This document shows positions 1 to 8,045 of a stretch of DNA of 64,000 nucleotides, piece after piece (positions within the stretch are counted from its first letter, which is position 1; every line of letters begins with the position of its first letter). Source of the stretch: Oceanihabitans sediminis (GTDB lineage: Bacteria; Bacteroidota; Bacteroidia; Flavobacteriales; Flavobacteriaceae). The translations under genes were made by a program, and so were the position numbers. Below the pieces are notes generated by a model. It was not told the origin of the DNA, ran no database searches, and saw only the letters and a list, made by a program, of their open reading frames with translations. Location: positions 1 through 64,000 of the forward strand of contig NZ_QPIG01000005.1 of NCBI RefSeq assembly GCF_003337215.1. Direction: 5' to 3'.

Positions 1-497
1 AATGCGAATATAGCTGCATTAGAAGCTTGTCCGGGTGATGATTGCGATGCTGATGCTGTTTATACTGTTACTTCTGACTTCAACTTTGAAAACTTAGTTT
101 CAACTTGTGGTCAAGGTGGAACAATAACTGTTAACTATGTGGTTGCAGACGACTGTGGCAATGAAGCTACTATTTCAGCTACATTAACTCTAGAAGACAC
201 TACGCCACCAGACTTAACAATCTGTACAGAGGTAATAGATGAAACTATGGAATGTAATGGTGCAGATAACGAAGCTATCGCTACGGATTGGAACAATGCG
301 AATATAGCTGCATTAGAAGCTTGTCCGGGTGATGATTGCGATGCTGATGCTGTTTATACTGTTACTTCTGACTTCAACTTTGAAAACTTAGTTTCAACTT
401 GTGGTCAAGGTGGAACAATAACTGTTAACTATGTGGTTGCAGACGACTGTGGCAATGAAGCTACTATTTCAGCTACATTAACTCTAGAAGACACTAC
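1..497 (+). repeat. Tandem coding repeat, 294-bp period
   Basis: Bases 1-203 and 295-497 are identical as read, a period of 294 bp or 98 codons. A third unit starts near 583, 288 bp after the second, and is clearly diverged. The repeat runs into the window edge, so more copies may lie upstream. Identity at the DNA level, including silent positions, points to recent duplication or gene conversion. Confidence 0.9.
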
Positions 498-1377
498 ACC
501 GCCAGATGTAACTGCATGTGATGTAACAGATCAAACATTAAATTGTGATGGTGAGAATAATGAAGAAATTGCAAACCAATGGAATGCAGCAAATATTGCA
601 GCCCTAGAAGCTTGTGCTTTTGATGGATGCGATGCAGACTTAACTGGCCAAGTGACTTCAGATTATAATTTCTCAAACTTAACTTCTGTTCCTGGAATGG
701 GTGGAATGTTAGATGTAGAATATACTATAACAGATGAATGTGGAAATGAAACTGTTGTGTATGCTATGCTAACATTAGAAAACAACTCTGTAGCAGGAAA
801 CGATATCAGTCTATGTGTTACCGACGAGTTTGAAGCTCAAGTATATAACTTATTTGATTTACTAAGTGGCTATTATGATGATAGTGGAACTTGGGAATTA
901 ATATCTGGAGATGCAGAAATTATAGATGGTCATTACTTTGACCCTCTAAGCATCGAACTTAATGGTGATAATGCAAGTTCTGAATTCACTTTTAGTTATA
1001 CAGAAAACAACTCTGCTTGTCCAACTTATGTAGAAGCTACGATCGAGGTACATAACAGATGTTTTGTATTAAACTGTAGTGAAGACAACGTGGAAATTTC
1101 AGTAGCAGTAACACCAAATGGTGACCAGTACAACGAGTACTTTGAAGTGACGGGTGTTGAACTTTGTGGATACACAATTGATGTTCAGATTTACAATCGT
1201 TGGGGAGCTTTAATTTTTGAAAAGAAAGATTATCAAAATGATTGGAATGGTTCTTCACATAAAAACTCTATTGGAGGAGCAGGCACTTTACCTAGTGGTA
1301 CATACTATTATATTGTTATCGTTAGAGATAGTGGTATAAAACCAATTAACGGATACATCTACTTAGGAACCAAATAA
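1..1377 (+). CDS. Partial T9SS-secreted repeat adhesin with type B (gliding-type) C-terminal sorting domain
   Basis: The reading frame is open from the first base, so the 5' end lies outside the window. At least two Cys-containing repeats of about 98 residues are visible, plus a third more diverged one. Each ends in a TLTLEDTTPP or similar segment, resembling HYR/immunoglobulin-like modules of flavobacterial surface proteins. The last 90 or so residues (VTPNGDQYNEYF, YNRWGALIFE, PSGTYYYIV, GYIYLGTK) match the gliding motility-associated C-terminal domain (TIGR04131/CHU_C), which in this phylum directs export by the type IX system. The product is therefore inferred to be a cell-surface or released adhesin. 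It lies 12 bp upstream of a PorP/SprF gene, the partner type needed for type B substrates in Flavobacterium johnsoniae. Ligand and full length cannot be seen. Confidence 0.9.
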   Translation, partial: NANIAALEACPGDDCDADAVYTVTSDFNFENLVSTCGQGGTITVNYVVADDCGNEATISATLTLEDTTPPDLTICTEVIDETMECNGADNEAIATDWNNANIAALEACPGDDCDADAVYTVTSDFNFENLVSTCGQGGTITVNYVVADDCGNEATISATLTLEDTTPPDVTACDVTDQTLNCDGENNEEIANQWNAANIAALEACAFDGCDADLTGQVTSDYNFSNLTSVPGMGGMLDVEYTITDECGNETVVYAMLTLENNSVAGNDISLCVTDEFEAQVYNLFDLLSGYYDDSGTWELISGDAEIIDGHYFDPLSIELNGDNASSEFTFSYTENNSACPTYVEATIEVHNRCFVLNCSEDNVEISVAVTPNGDQYNEYFEVTGVELCGYTIDVQIYNRWGALIFEKKDYQNDWNGSSHKNSIGGAGTLPSGTYYYIVIVRDSGIKPINGYIYLGTK

Positions 1378-1389
1378 AATCACTAACCT

Positions 1390-2328
1390 ATGAAACTTAT
1401 AAAAAAATATATTGTTGCATTAGCATTATTAAGCTGTACTATAGGGTTTACCCAACAATTACCACAGTTTACCCAATACATGTATAACACGATTTCTATA
1501 AACCCAGCTTATGCAGGAAGTAGAGAAACACTTAGTGTTGTGGGACTACATAGAAGTCAGTGGGTTGGATTTAAAGGAGGGCCAACAACCCAAACATTAT
1601 CTATAAATACACCTTTAAAAAACGAAAAGGTTGGTGTAGGTATATCCTTTATTAATGATAAACTTGGTTATGAAGAGTTTTCATATTTATATGCCGACTT
1701 TTCATATACTATTAATACAGGTGAAAAAACAAAACTAGCTTTTGGTTTAAAAGGTGGATTTACCCAGTATAGTTTAAATAATGAACTAAGAGGGCATGAA
1801 TCTACTATTCATGACGGATCTATTTATGGTGTAGAAGATAGATGGAATCCAAATATAGGTGTTGGTGTATTTTGGCATACGCAAAAATGGTATATTGGAG
1901 TATCTGCTCCTAGGGTTCTAACAACAAATTATAATGACAAAAATAACTCTAGCGGAATTCAATATGAAGCTTTAGAACGTATTAGTTATTATGTAACTGG
2001 AGGATATGTATTCAATTTAAGTGATAATACAAAGTTTAAACCTGCAGCTTTAATAAAAGCAACCAATGGAGCTCCCCTATCGTATGATTTAACAGCTAAT
2101 TTTCTGTTTAACGAAAAGCTTTGGCTAGGTGCTTCATATAGAATAAATAACTATACTTCGGCATTAGGAGCATTAGTAGATTTTCAAGTTTCAAAAGAAA
2201 TAAGAATAGGATATACTTATGAGTATCCAATGTCAGATATAAACTCCTATACAGGTGGTACCCATGAGGTATTATTAATGTTTGAAGTATTTAAAATTAA
2301 ACGTATCAAATCACCTAGATATTTCTAA
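1390..2328 (+). CDS. PorP/SprF family type IX secretion membrane protein
   Basis: This 312-residue protein has a signal peptide (cleavage near FTQQ, residue 22) followed by the PorP/SprF N-terminal signature PQFTQYMYNTISINPAYAGSRE. The rest is rich in alternating beta-strand pattern, as expected for an outer-membrane barrel of the TIGR03519 family. Family members act beside the type IX translocon. In F. johnsoniae, SprF is needed for export of the adhesin encoded next to it, and here the gene directly follows such a substrate. The next gene starts 12 bp downstream, so the three form one operon. It is one of many PorP paralogues expected in such a genome, so no specific symbol is given. Confidence 0.9.
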   Translation: MKLIKKYIVALALLSCTIGFTQQLPQFTQYMYNTISINPAYAGSRETLSVVGLHRSQWVGFKGGPTTQTLSINTPLKNEKVGVGISFINDKLGYEEFSYLYADFSYTINTGEKTKLAFGLKGGFTQYSLNNELRGHESTIHDGSIYGVEDRWNPNIGVGVFWHTQKWYIGVSAPRVLTTNYNDKNNSSGIQYEALERISYYVTGGYVFNLSDNTKFKPAALIKATNGAPLSYDLTANFLFNEKLWLGASYRINNYTSALGALVDFQVSKEIRIGYTYEYPMSDINSYTGGTHEVLLMFEVFKIKRIKSPRYF

Positions 2329-2340
2329 AATAATAATCAG

Positions 2341-4257
2341 ATGAAAAAAATTATATTAATCATATTCGTTTTAAGCAATTCTCTGATATTTTCTCAGGTA
2401 CAAGTTGCAGATAAGTTTTTTAGAGACTACGCCTATATTAAAGCTAGTGAATTATATGAAGAAGCTGTAAAAAAGGGAGATAGTAGTGAGCATGTATTAA
2501 CTAGATTAGGTGATTGCTATTATAATAACTCAAACACGCAGCAGGCAGCTTTATGGTACGGTAAAGCAGTAAACAAGTATAAGGATATTCAACCAGAGGT
2601 AATTTATAAATATATTCAGTCTTTAAAGAGTTTAGGAGAATATGAAAAAGCTAATAAATGGATTTCTAAGTTGAGAGAATTAGAAGGTGCCAATAAAAGA
2701 GGAAATGAATTAGAGGTTTTAGATTTTTCAAAATACCAAGAACTTTCATCTACAGAAGGAGTATATATTAAATATGATCCTTTAGAAATTAATTCTGAAT
2801 TTTCAGAATTTGGTGCTTATGTTCATGATAGTACTTTTTACTTTGCATCGCCAAGAAAATCAGATTTAAGCAAGAAGAAAAAAGTGTATAAATGGAATGA
2901 AGAGCCTTTTTTAGATCTGTTTTCTGCTACATTATCATATCAAGATGATAAGGTTAATATCACAGATATAAAGCCGCTTCCAAAGGCAATAAATTCAGAT
3001 TATCATGAAGCAAATATTGCGATTACAAAGGATGGTAAAACCATGTATTTTACAAGAGATAATGTAGATGATAGAAATAAAATATCCTACGACAAAGAAG
3101 GTACCTCCTATTTAAAAATTTATAAAGCTACTAAAGTAGGAAATACCTGGGGTAATGTGGTAGACCTTCCTTTTAATGATAAAGTATTTTCAACCGGGCA
3201 CCCAGCTTTAAGTGCAGATGATAAAGTGTTATATTTTGTTTCTGATCGTGAAGGAGGTTACGGTGGAACGGATATTTATAGTGTAGAGCGAAAAGCCTCT
3301 GGAACATATGGAGAACCTAAAAACCTCGGACCAAAAGTTAATACTTCAGGTAGAGAAATGTTTCCGTTTGTAGCAAAAGACAGTACCTTATACTTTTCTT
3401 CAGATGGTCATATTAGTTTAGGTTTATTAGATATTTTTAAGTCTGATATCCTTAAAGACGAAAACGCAGAACCAGAAAATTTAGGAGCACCTTTCAATAG
3501 TAGATTCGATGATTTTTCATTTTATATAGATTCAGAAAAAGAAAAAGGCTTCTTTTCTTCTAATAGAGATGAAGAAAGTAATATTGATGTAATGTATCAA
3601 TTTGAAACAATTCAATGTAAACAAACAATCAAAGGAATTGTTTATAATAAATTAGATGCAATACCTGAAGCAGAAGCAACTGTTAAAATACTGAATGAGG
3701 CAGGAAAAGAAATAGATACCATAACTTCTAATGAAAAGGGGGAGTATTCTTTTGAAGTAGATTGTGAAAAGAAATATACACTTATTGCTAGTAAGTTAGA
3801 TTTTAGAGAAGATATTCAACAAGTTGCAACAAGCAAAATTCATGAAGACGAAATAGTACAGGATTTATACATTACACCACTTATTATTAGAAATGAAATT
3901 GTAATAAACCCTATTTACTTTGATTTTGATAAACATAATATCAGACCAGATGCTGCTTATGAATTAGAAAACATTGTTACAGTTATGAATAATCATCCTA
4001 AAATGCATATAAAAATTGAAGCGCATACAGACAGCCGTGGTAAGGACGAATATAATATGATGCTTTCAGACAGAAGAGCTAAAGCTACCAGAGATTATAT
4101 CATTTCTCGAGGGATTGATGCTAGTAGAATTGAAAGTGCCATTGGGTACGGCGAATCTCAACTTCTAAATGAATGTTCTAATGGTGTAAAATGTTCCGAA
4201 GAAAAACACCAAGAAAATAGAAGATCTAAATTCCTTATAACAAACACCTATGATTAA
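2341..4257 (+). CDS. OmpA family protein with TPR, PD40 repeats and regulatory-like domain
   Basis: The 638-residue product has a signal peptide (residues 1-18), TPR-like helices at about 25-110, WD40-like PD40 beta-propeller repeats at about 145-410 (ALSADDKVLYFVSDREGGYGGTDIY is typical), a carboxypeptidase-regulatory-like beta-sandwich at about 425-500, and an OmpA peptidoglycan-binding domain at about 525-635 (YFDFDKHNIRPDA, AHTDSRG, NRRSKF). The layout is that of PorE-like proteins found with PorP/SprF genes, thought to anchor the export assembly to peptidoglycan. It is the third gene of the operon and ends just before a strong hairpin terminator. The role in exporting the upstream adhesin is inferred from position. 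Confidence 0.88.
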   Translation: MKKIILIIFVLSNSLIFSQVQVADKFFRDYAYIKASELYEEAVKKGDSSEHVLTRLGDCYYNNSNTQQAALWYGKAVNKYKDIQPEVIYKYIQSLKSLGEYEKANKWISKLRELEGANKRGNELEVLDFSKYQELSSTEGVYIKYDPLEINSEFSEFGAYVHDSTFYFASPRKSDLSKKKKVYKWNEEPFLDLFSATLSYQDDKVNITDIKPLPKAINSDYHEANIAITKDGKTMYFTRDNVDDRNKISYDKEGTSYLKIYKATKVGNTWGNVVDLPFNDKVFSTGHPALSADDKVLYFVSDREGGYGGTDIYSVERKASGTYGEPKNLGPKVNTSGREMFPFVAKDSTLYFSSDGHISLGLLDIFKSDILKDENAEPENLGAPFNSRFDDFSFYIDSEKEKGFFSSNRDEESNIDVMYQFETIQCKQTIKGIVYNKLDAIPEAEATVKILNEAGKEIDTITSNEKGEYSFEVDCEKKYTLIASKLDFREDIQQVATSKIHEDEIVQDLYITPLIIRNEIVINPIYFDFDKHNIRPDAAYELENIVTVMNNHPKMHIKIEAHTDSRGKDEYNMMLSDRRAKATRDYIISRGIDASRIESAIGYGESQLLNECSNGVKCSEEKHQENRRSKFLITNTYD

Positions 4258-4278
4258 GGAAAGTCATATTAGTACAAA

Positions 4279-4312
4279 CAAAAAAATCACTCAGAAATGA
4301 GTGATTTTTTTG
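4279..4312. terminator. Bidirectional intrinsic terminator
   Basis: A perfect 9-bp stem (AATCACTCA at 4285-4293, TGAGTGATT at 4298-4306) closes a GAAA loop and is flanked by A and T tracts. It sits between the plus-strand OmpA gene and the minus-strand CAP gene and can end both transcripts. Confidence 0.85.
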
Positions 4313-4328
4313 TATTATATATTACAAT

Positions 4329-4823
4329 TTATTTCTTAACAAATATATTGGTATAGTACCAATACCCATTTTCTCCTTGCTCAGCTGAAACCTCAAAATG
4401 TGTATAATCACCTTCTATTGCTCCTCTATGACTTTCACTATTTAGCCATGCATTTACAACAGACTCTGCTGTATTATACCCAAAAGCAACATTTTCTGAA
4501 ACTCTATTTGCTCCTGCTCTTTGTTTTAAAAAGCTGCTTCTTTGAGAAAAATTAGCATGAGATACATTATGCGTTTGGACCATGTAATCTGTATGAGAAT
4601 AAGTTTGAGATTTAATTATTTCTAAAATATCTAATGTAGGTAAACCTTCTAAAATTCTGTGATCATTTATTAATTTCAGAATATCAATTTCAATTTGTTT
4701 TGCTTCTGGAATTATTAAATCAGTAGTAAGTGGTTCTACAGTTGTTTCATCATTATCTGGTGAACAAGATGAAACAGATAATAAGACCATTAGGGTAACG
4801 AAAAGTAGGTTAAGCTTTTTCAT
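4329..4823 (-). CDS. CAP/SCP-domain lipoprotein
   Basis: This 164-residue protein starts with a lipoprotein signal peptide whose lipobox ends at Cys20 (SVSSC). Acidic residues follow (SPDNDE), resembling the surface-export signals of Bacteroidota lipoproteins. The rest is a compact CAP (SCP/PR-1) domain: INDHR, SHTDYM, HANFSQR, SENVAFG, WLNSESHRG and YWYYTNIFV. The family's His and Glu cavity residues are present. CAP proteins of bacteria are secreted, and their biochemical role is mostly unknown. A second, broken copy lies 0.5 kb upstream. A TACTTTTA element at 4852-4859 could be the -7 promoter box, with a palindrome about 40 bp further upstream. Confidence 0.85.
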   Translation of the reverse strand: MKKLNLLFVTLMVLLSVSSCSPDNDETTVEPLTTDLIIPEAKQIEIDILKLINDHRILEGLPTLDILEIIKSQTYSHTDYMVQTHNVSHANFSQRSSFLKQRAGANRVSENVAFGYNTAESVVNAWLNSESHRGAIEGDYTHFEVSAEQGENGYWYYTNIFVKK

Positions 4824-4897
4824 AATTTTATAGGTTTTAGATTTGGTTCAGTAAAAGTAGAAACCTATTTAAAAGAAAGAGTTAATAAAATGTTAAA

Positions 4898-4925
4898 ATC
4901 GATAAAATACATGCATTTCGTCGAT
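4898..4925. promoter_or_regulatory. Palindromic operator-like site upstream of CAP gene
   Basis: An inverted repeat centred between 4911 and 4912 pairs 11 of 14 positions (left half ATCGATAAAATACA, right half TGCATTTCGTCGAT). It lies about 40 bp upstream of the candidate -7 box at 4852-4859, where an activator would bind. The second CAP copy carries a closely similar palindrome (5853-5876) at the same distance. The binding protein is unknown. Confidence 0.45.
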
Positions 4926-5235
4926 ATTTTATGTCTTTTATCCTATTTACAAAGTTTAAAATAGTCAATTAACGCACTTAGTCGTGTTTATTTGCGTATT
5001 ATCGTATTATTGAAAGCATAAAAAAACCTATAATCTATTAAGTAATATTTCTTAAAATTTATAATGGTAATATCTTTCAAATACTTTAAAACAAAATACT
5101 TACAAATCGGAACGTAACTGTGGAAAATTTAATACCGTAAATGAAATTATGTAACAAAGCAATCTAAAATATTATGAACCAGAAGACTAATGCTGATAGA
5201 ATAAAGGTATTCAATGAAATTAAAAACAAATACAA

Positions 5236-5273
5236 ATAAAAAAATCACTCATTTCTGAGTGATTTTTTTATAT
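5236..5273. terminator. Intrinsic terminator of the second CAP copy
   Basis: The hairpin has the same 9-bp stem as the one at 4285-4306, but its loop is TTTC instead of GAAA, so the whole hairpin is the exact reverse complement. A and T tracts flank it. It ends minus-strand transcription of the broken CAP gene. Confidence 0.8.
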
Positions 5274-5287
5274 CTATTTAAAACTTA

Positions 5288-5777
5288 TTATTTTTTTACA
5301 AATATATTGGTAAAATACCAATAGCCGTTTGCATCTTGTTCTGCAGAAACCTCAAAATGTGTATAATCTCCTTCTATTGCTCCTCTATGACTATCGCTAT
5401 TTATCCATCCATTAACAACAGACTCTGCACTACTATAACCAAAGGCAAGGTTTTCTGAAACTTTTTTAGCACCAGCTCTTTCATTTAAAAAGTTTTTTCT
5501 TTCTGGAAAGTTGGTATGAGATACATCATTGGTTTTAATCATATATTCTGTATGGGAATATGTTTGAGACTTTATGATTGCTAAAGTATCTAAAGTTTGT
5601 AAACCTTCTATAATTCTATAATCATTAATTAATTTTAGGATATCTATTTCAATTTGTTTTGCTTCTGGAATTACATAATCGGTAGTAAGCGATTCTGTAT
5701 TTGTTTCTTCACTATCTGAAGAACAAGAAAAAGATAATAAAAGGACAAGAAATAAACAATAGGTTAATTTTATTCAA
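5288..5777 (-). pseudogene. CAP/SCP lipoprotein, decayed second copy
   Basis: The 84 C-terminal residues from MIKTNDVSH are open with ATG at 5542. The same frame continues upstream to 5773 and encodes the rest of a CAP lipoprotein (LLSFSCSSDSEE, LTTDYVIPEAKQIEIDILKLINDYR) closely matching the copy at 4329-4823. Upstream, the residues that match the other copy's start (NKINLLF after a TTG at 5775-5777) are in a different frame. The alignment shows a 2-base loss inside the signal peptide (about 5738-5755), and the ATG has become TTG. The gene therefore lacks a functional start joined to its domain. A truncated cytoplasmic product from 5542 is conceivable but would lack the first part of the fold. 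A TACTTTTG -7 box survives at 5805-5812. Confidence 0.75.
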
Positions 5778-5852
5778 AATAGATTTATTTTAGTTTAGGT
5801 CTTGCAAAAGTAGTAAGACAAACCATACAAATCATTAAATAAATGTTAATAT

Positions 5853-5876
5853 CGATGAAATACACGTATTTCATCG
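5853..5876. promoter_or_regulatory. Near-perfect palindrome upstream of decayed CAP copy
   Basis: Arms CGATGAAATAC (5853-5863) and GTATTTCATCG (5866-5876) are perfect reverse complements around a 2-base centre. Twenty of 24 bases match the site at 4900-4923. The site ends 41 bp upstream of the -7 box TACTTTTG (5805-5812, minus), the same spacing as for the intact copy. A dimeric transcription factor is the likely reader, inferred from symmetry only. Confidence 0.5.
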
Positions 5877-5943
5877 TGATTAAACTACTTTTAATCGTTA
5901 AAAAAGACTTAAAAAAGCTATTATACCACGCTTAATCGAATAA

Positions 5944-6591
5944 TTAAGGAGATAATCGGTTTTTTGTCCAGCTATAATTTTCTTGTAAAGTATATCGAAT
6001 CCTATCATGGAGTCTATTGGCTCTTCCTTGCCAAAATTCCATTTCAATAGGCTTTACAATATAACCTCCCCAATGTTCTGGACGTGTAATTTCTTTCCCT
6101 TCAAATTCCTTTTCTAGTTTTCTTAAGTTATCCTCTAGAGTTTCTCTGCTTTCAACAATAGCACTTTGATTAGAAACTATCGCTCCTAATTGACTTCCTC
6201 TTGGTCTCGATTCAAAATAACCATCACTTAGGTTTTTAGCAATCTTTTCAGCTTTACCTTTTATAATAATTTGTCTCTCTGCTCCGTGCCAAAAAAAAGA
6301 TAAGCATACATTAGGATTGTTTTCTATAGCTTGACCTTTTTCACTTTGATAGTTGGTATAAAAAACAAAACCTTCATAGGTATATTTTTTAAGTAGCACT
6401 ACCCTATTTCTTGGAAATCCATCTAACCCAATGGTAGAAATAGTCATAGCATTTGTTTCATCTTCAGGAAAATGATTATCTACTTCATAAAACCACTTTT
6501 GAAACAACTCCATAGGGTTTTCGGGTGTGTCTTTTAATAAAAGTTCGCCCTTTTCGTAGGATCTTCTGTAATCTCCTAAGTCTCTATTCAT
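5944..6591 (-). CDS. pdxH: Pyridoxamine 5'-phosphate oxidase
   Basis: The 215-residue protein matches the whole PNPOx family: MNRDLGDYRRSYEKGELL at the start, FQKWFYEVDN, NRVVLLKKYTYEGFVFYTNY in the FMN-binding barrel, SFFWHGAERQIIIKG, and the C-terminal EFWQGRANRLHDRIRY with the RxNRLHDR substrate and FMN residues. It oxidises pyridoxine or pyridoxamine 5'-phosphate to pyridoxal 5'-phosphate with FMN and oxygen in the cytoplasm. It is divergent from the gene at 6674. Length is normal and no residue is obviously missing. Confidence 0.95.
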   Translation of the reverse strand: MNRDLGDYRRSYEKGELLLKDTPENPMELFQKWFYEVDNHFPEDETNAMTISTIGLDGFPRNRVVLLKKYTYEGFVFYTNYQSEKGQAIENNPNVCLSFFWHGAERQIIIKGKAEKIAKNLSDGYFESRPRGSQLGAIVSNQSAIVESRETLEDNLRKLEKEFEGKEITRPEHWGGYIVKPIEMEFWQGRANRLHDRIRYTLQENYSWTKNRLSP

Positions 6592-6673
6592 AGCATTTAT
6601 ATATTAACTTTTTATACTTAAAAACTTTTTTTAAATGGTATTTATATCTAAATTTAGATTTTGTTTTTCACCT

Positions 6674-7087
6674 ATGAAATTTGAAGAAAGTAAATATTTC
6701 AAACTCCTTAGAAACTCAAAAATAGAGTTTTCTTTTGGCAACTTTTTCTTTTTAGATAAATTTGTTATTTCCGAAGTTCATGAAGGAGTACATTTTAGTT
6801 GGGAGAATATAGAGAGAGTTATATCTGCTATTGCAGATCATTATGGTAATGATTTTAAAATAGCTTTTCTTTCCAACAAAATAAACTCCTATTCTATCGA
6901 GCCACAACATTGGATACACTTTTACAATCAATATGATTTTATTTTTGCAAGTGCATTAGTTCCTTATTCGGAATTAAGCTTCCAGAATTCTTCTATGGAA
7001 AAGAAAATTGCTAAAAATCCTATTAAGATTTGTGAGACATTAGACCAAGCAATAGAGTGGATTTTAGGCTTAAAAGAGTTTAATTAA
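6674..7087 (+). CDS. Hypothetical protein, possibly STAS/SpoIIAA-like
   Basis: I do not recognise this small soluble protein with certainty. From ATG 6674 (MKFEESKYFKLL) it has 137 residues of alternating strands and helices (FVISEVHEGVHFSWENIERVI, KIAFLSNKINSY, LDQAIEWILGLKEFN), a layout like SpoIIAA/STAS-like proteins. An in-frame ATG at 6635 would add 13 residues (MVFISKFRFCFSP), but these look non-conserved and include promoter-like sequence, so the later start is preferred. The stop codon overlaps the end of rnz by 4 bases (7084-7087) in convergent orientation. Confidence 0.65.
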   Translation: MKFEESKYFKLLRNSKIEFSFGNFFFLDKFVISEVHEGVHFSWENIERVISAIADHYGNDFKIAFLSNKINSYSIEPQHWIHFYNQYDFIFASALVPYSELSFQNSSMEKKIAKNPIKICETLDQAIEWILGLKEFN

Positions 7088-7989
7088 AATTGAAATTCCT
7101 TACCATCATCTGCAAGTAAAACATTTTCAAAAACCGTTTGTGCCTCTGTTTTAAAATCATGTAAATTTCCATATCTAGTAGAATAATGTCCAAGTATTAA
7201 AGTTCCTACATTGGCTTTTTTTGCTATAGTAGCAGCTTGTTTAGCAGTGCTATGTTTTGTAGGTACGGTTAATTTTTCATGTTTATCTAAAAATGTAGAT
7301 TCATGGTATAAAACATCAACATCTTTAATAATTGGTAATATCTTTTCTGAATAAGCTGTATCGCTGCAAAAAGCATAGCTTTTAGGCTTATTAGCTTCTA
7401 AAGTAACCTTCTTATTATCTATTAAAACGCCATCTTCATTAACAACATCATAACCTTGTTTTAATTTTCTGTAATAGGCAACATTTATATTTGCCTCTTC
7501 CACCTTTTCTATATCCAACTTTCTCTCTCCTTCTTTTTCTTTAAATAGAAAACCATTAGTATAAACTCTATGATCTAAAGGAATAGTATGTACTTCAACG
7601 TTCTCATCTTCAAAAATTAATTCAGATTCTTTAGAATTTAATTCGTGAATGATTAGTTGATAATTAGTCCAAGAGCTGGCTAATTTCATTTGAAGCGTAA
7701 TAAGTTCTTTTAAACCTTTAGGAGCATAAATATGCAATTCGGTTTCACGAGTAAGCAATCTAAATGTTGAAATAAGGCCTATAAGACCAAAATAATGGTC
7801 TCCGTGAAGATGGGAGATGAATATGTGTTTAACCCTGTTAAACTTAATCTTTTGCCTGCGTAATTGTACCTGGGTGCCTTCGCCACAATCAATTAGAAAT
7901 TGATGATTACTAATCTCTAAAACTTGCGCTGTTGGATTAGTATTTGCTTTTGGTGTTGCACTATAACAACCTAAAATATGTAATTTCAT
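7084..7989 (-). CDS. rnz: Ribonuclease Z
   Basis: This 301-residue metallo-beta-lactamase-fold protein carries the zinc motif HLHGDH at residues 60-65 (His60, His62, Asp64, His65), LIDCGEGTQ before it, AFCSDTAYS and YHESTF later, and the C-terminal LILGHYSTRY. Ribonuclease Z is the zinc endonuclease that removes 3' trailers from tRNA precursors. It starts 56 bases after the STAS gene ends and is probably the last gene of the pyrR-pyrB-STAS unit. Its 3' end overlaps the opposite gene by 4 bases. Confidence 0.93.
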   Translation of the reverse strand: MKLHILGCYSATPKANTNPTAQVLEISNHQFLIDCGEGTQVQLRRQKIKFNRVKHIFISHLHGDHYFGLIGLISTFRLLTRETELHIYAPKGLKELITLQMKLASSWTNYQLIIHELNSKESELIFEDENVEVHTIPLDHRVYTNGFLFKEKEGERKLDIEKVEEANINVAYYRKLKQGYDVVNEDGVLIDNKKVTLEANKPKSYAFCSDTAYSEKILPIIKDVDVLYHESTFLDKHEKLTVPTKHSTAKQAATIAKKANVGTLILGHYSTRYGNLHDFKTEAQTVFENVLLADDGKEFQF

Positions 7990-8045
7990 TTGTATTGTGA
8001 ACTTGTTAGGCTGTTTGTTGCATAACGATTAAGCTTAAATATTTT

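Larger units (their letters stand above)
4824..5287. other. Intergenic region upstream of the CAP gene
   Basis: These 464 bases hold no supported gene. They contain a candidate -7 box (4852-4859, minus), a 28-bp imperfect palindrome (4898-4925) and the terminator of the second CAP copy (5236-5273). A 21-codon plus-strand ORF at 5174-5239 (MNQKTNADRIK...) ends just before that hairpin. It could be a gene remnant but is too short to support. Confidence 0.5.

Noticed and set aside
494-1258. Minus-strand ORFs inside the adhesin gene
   Set aside because: They are shadows of the repeat-rich coding frame, with His/Leu-rich translations unlike real proteins.
5174-5239. 21-codon plus-strand ORF before a terminator
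   Set aside because: A stop codon lies just upstream in frame, it is very short, and no homologous longer gene can be recognised. It may be a remnant, but nothing supports expression.
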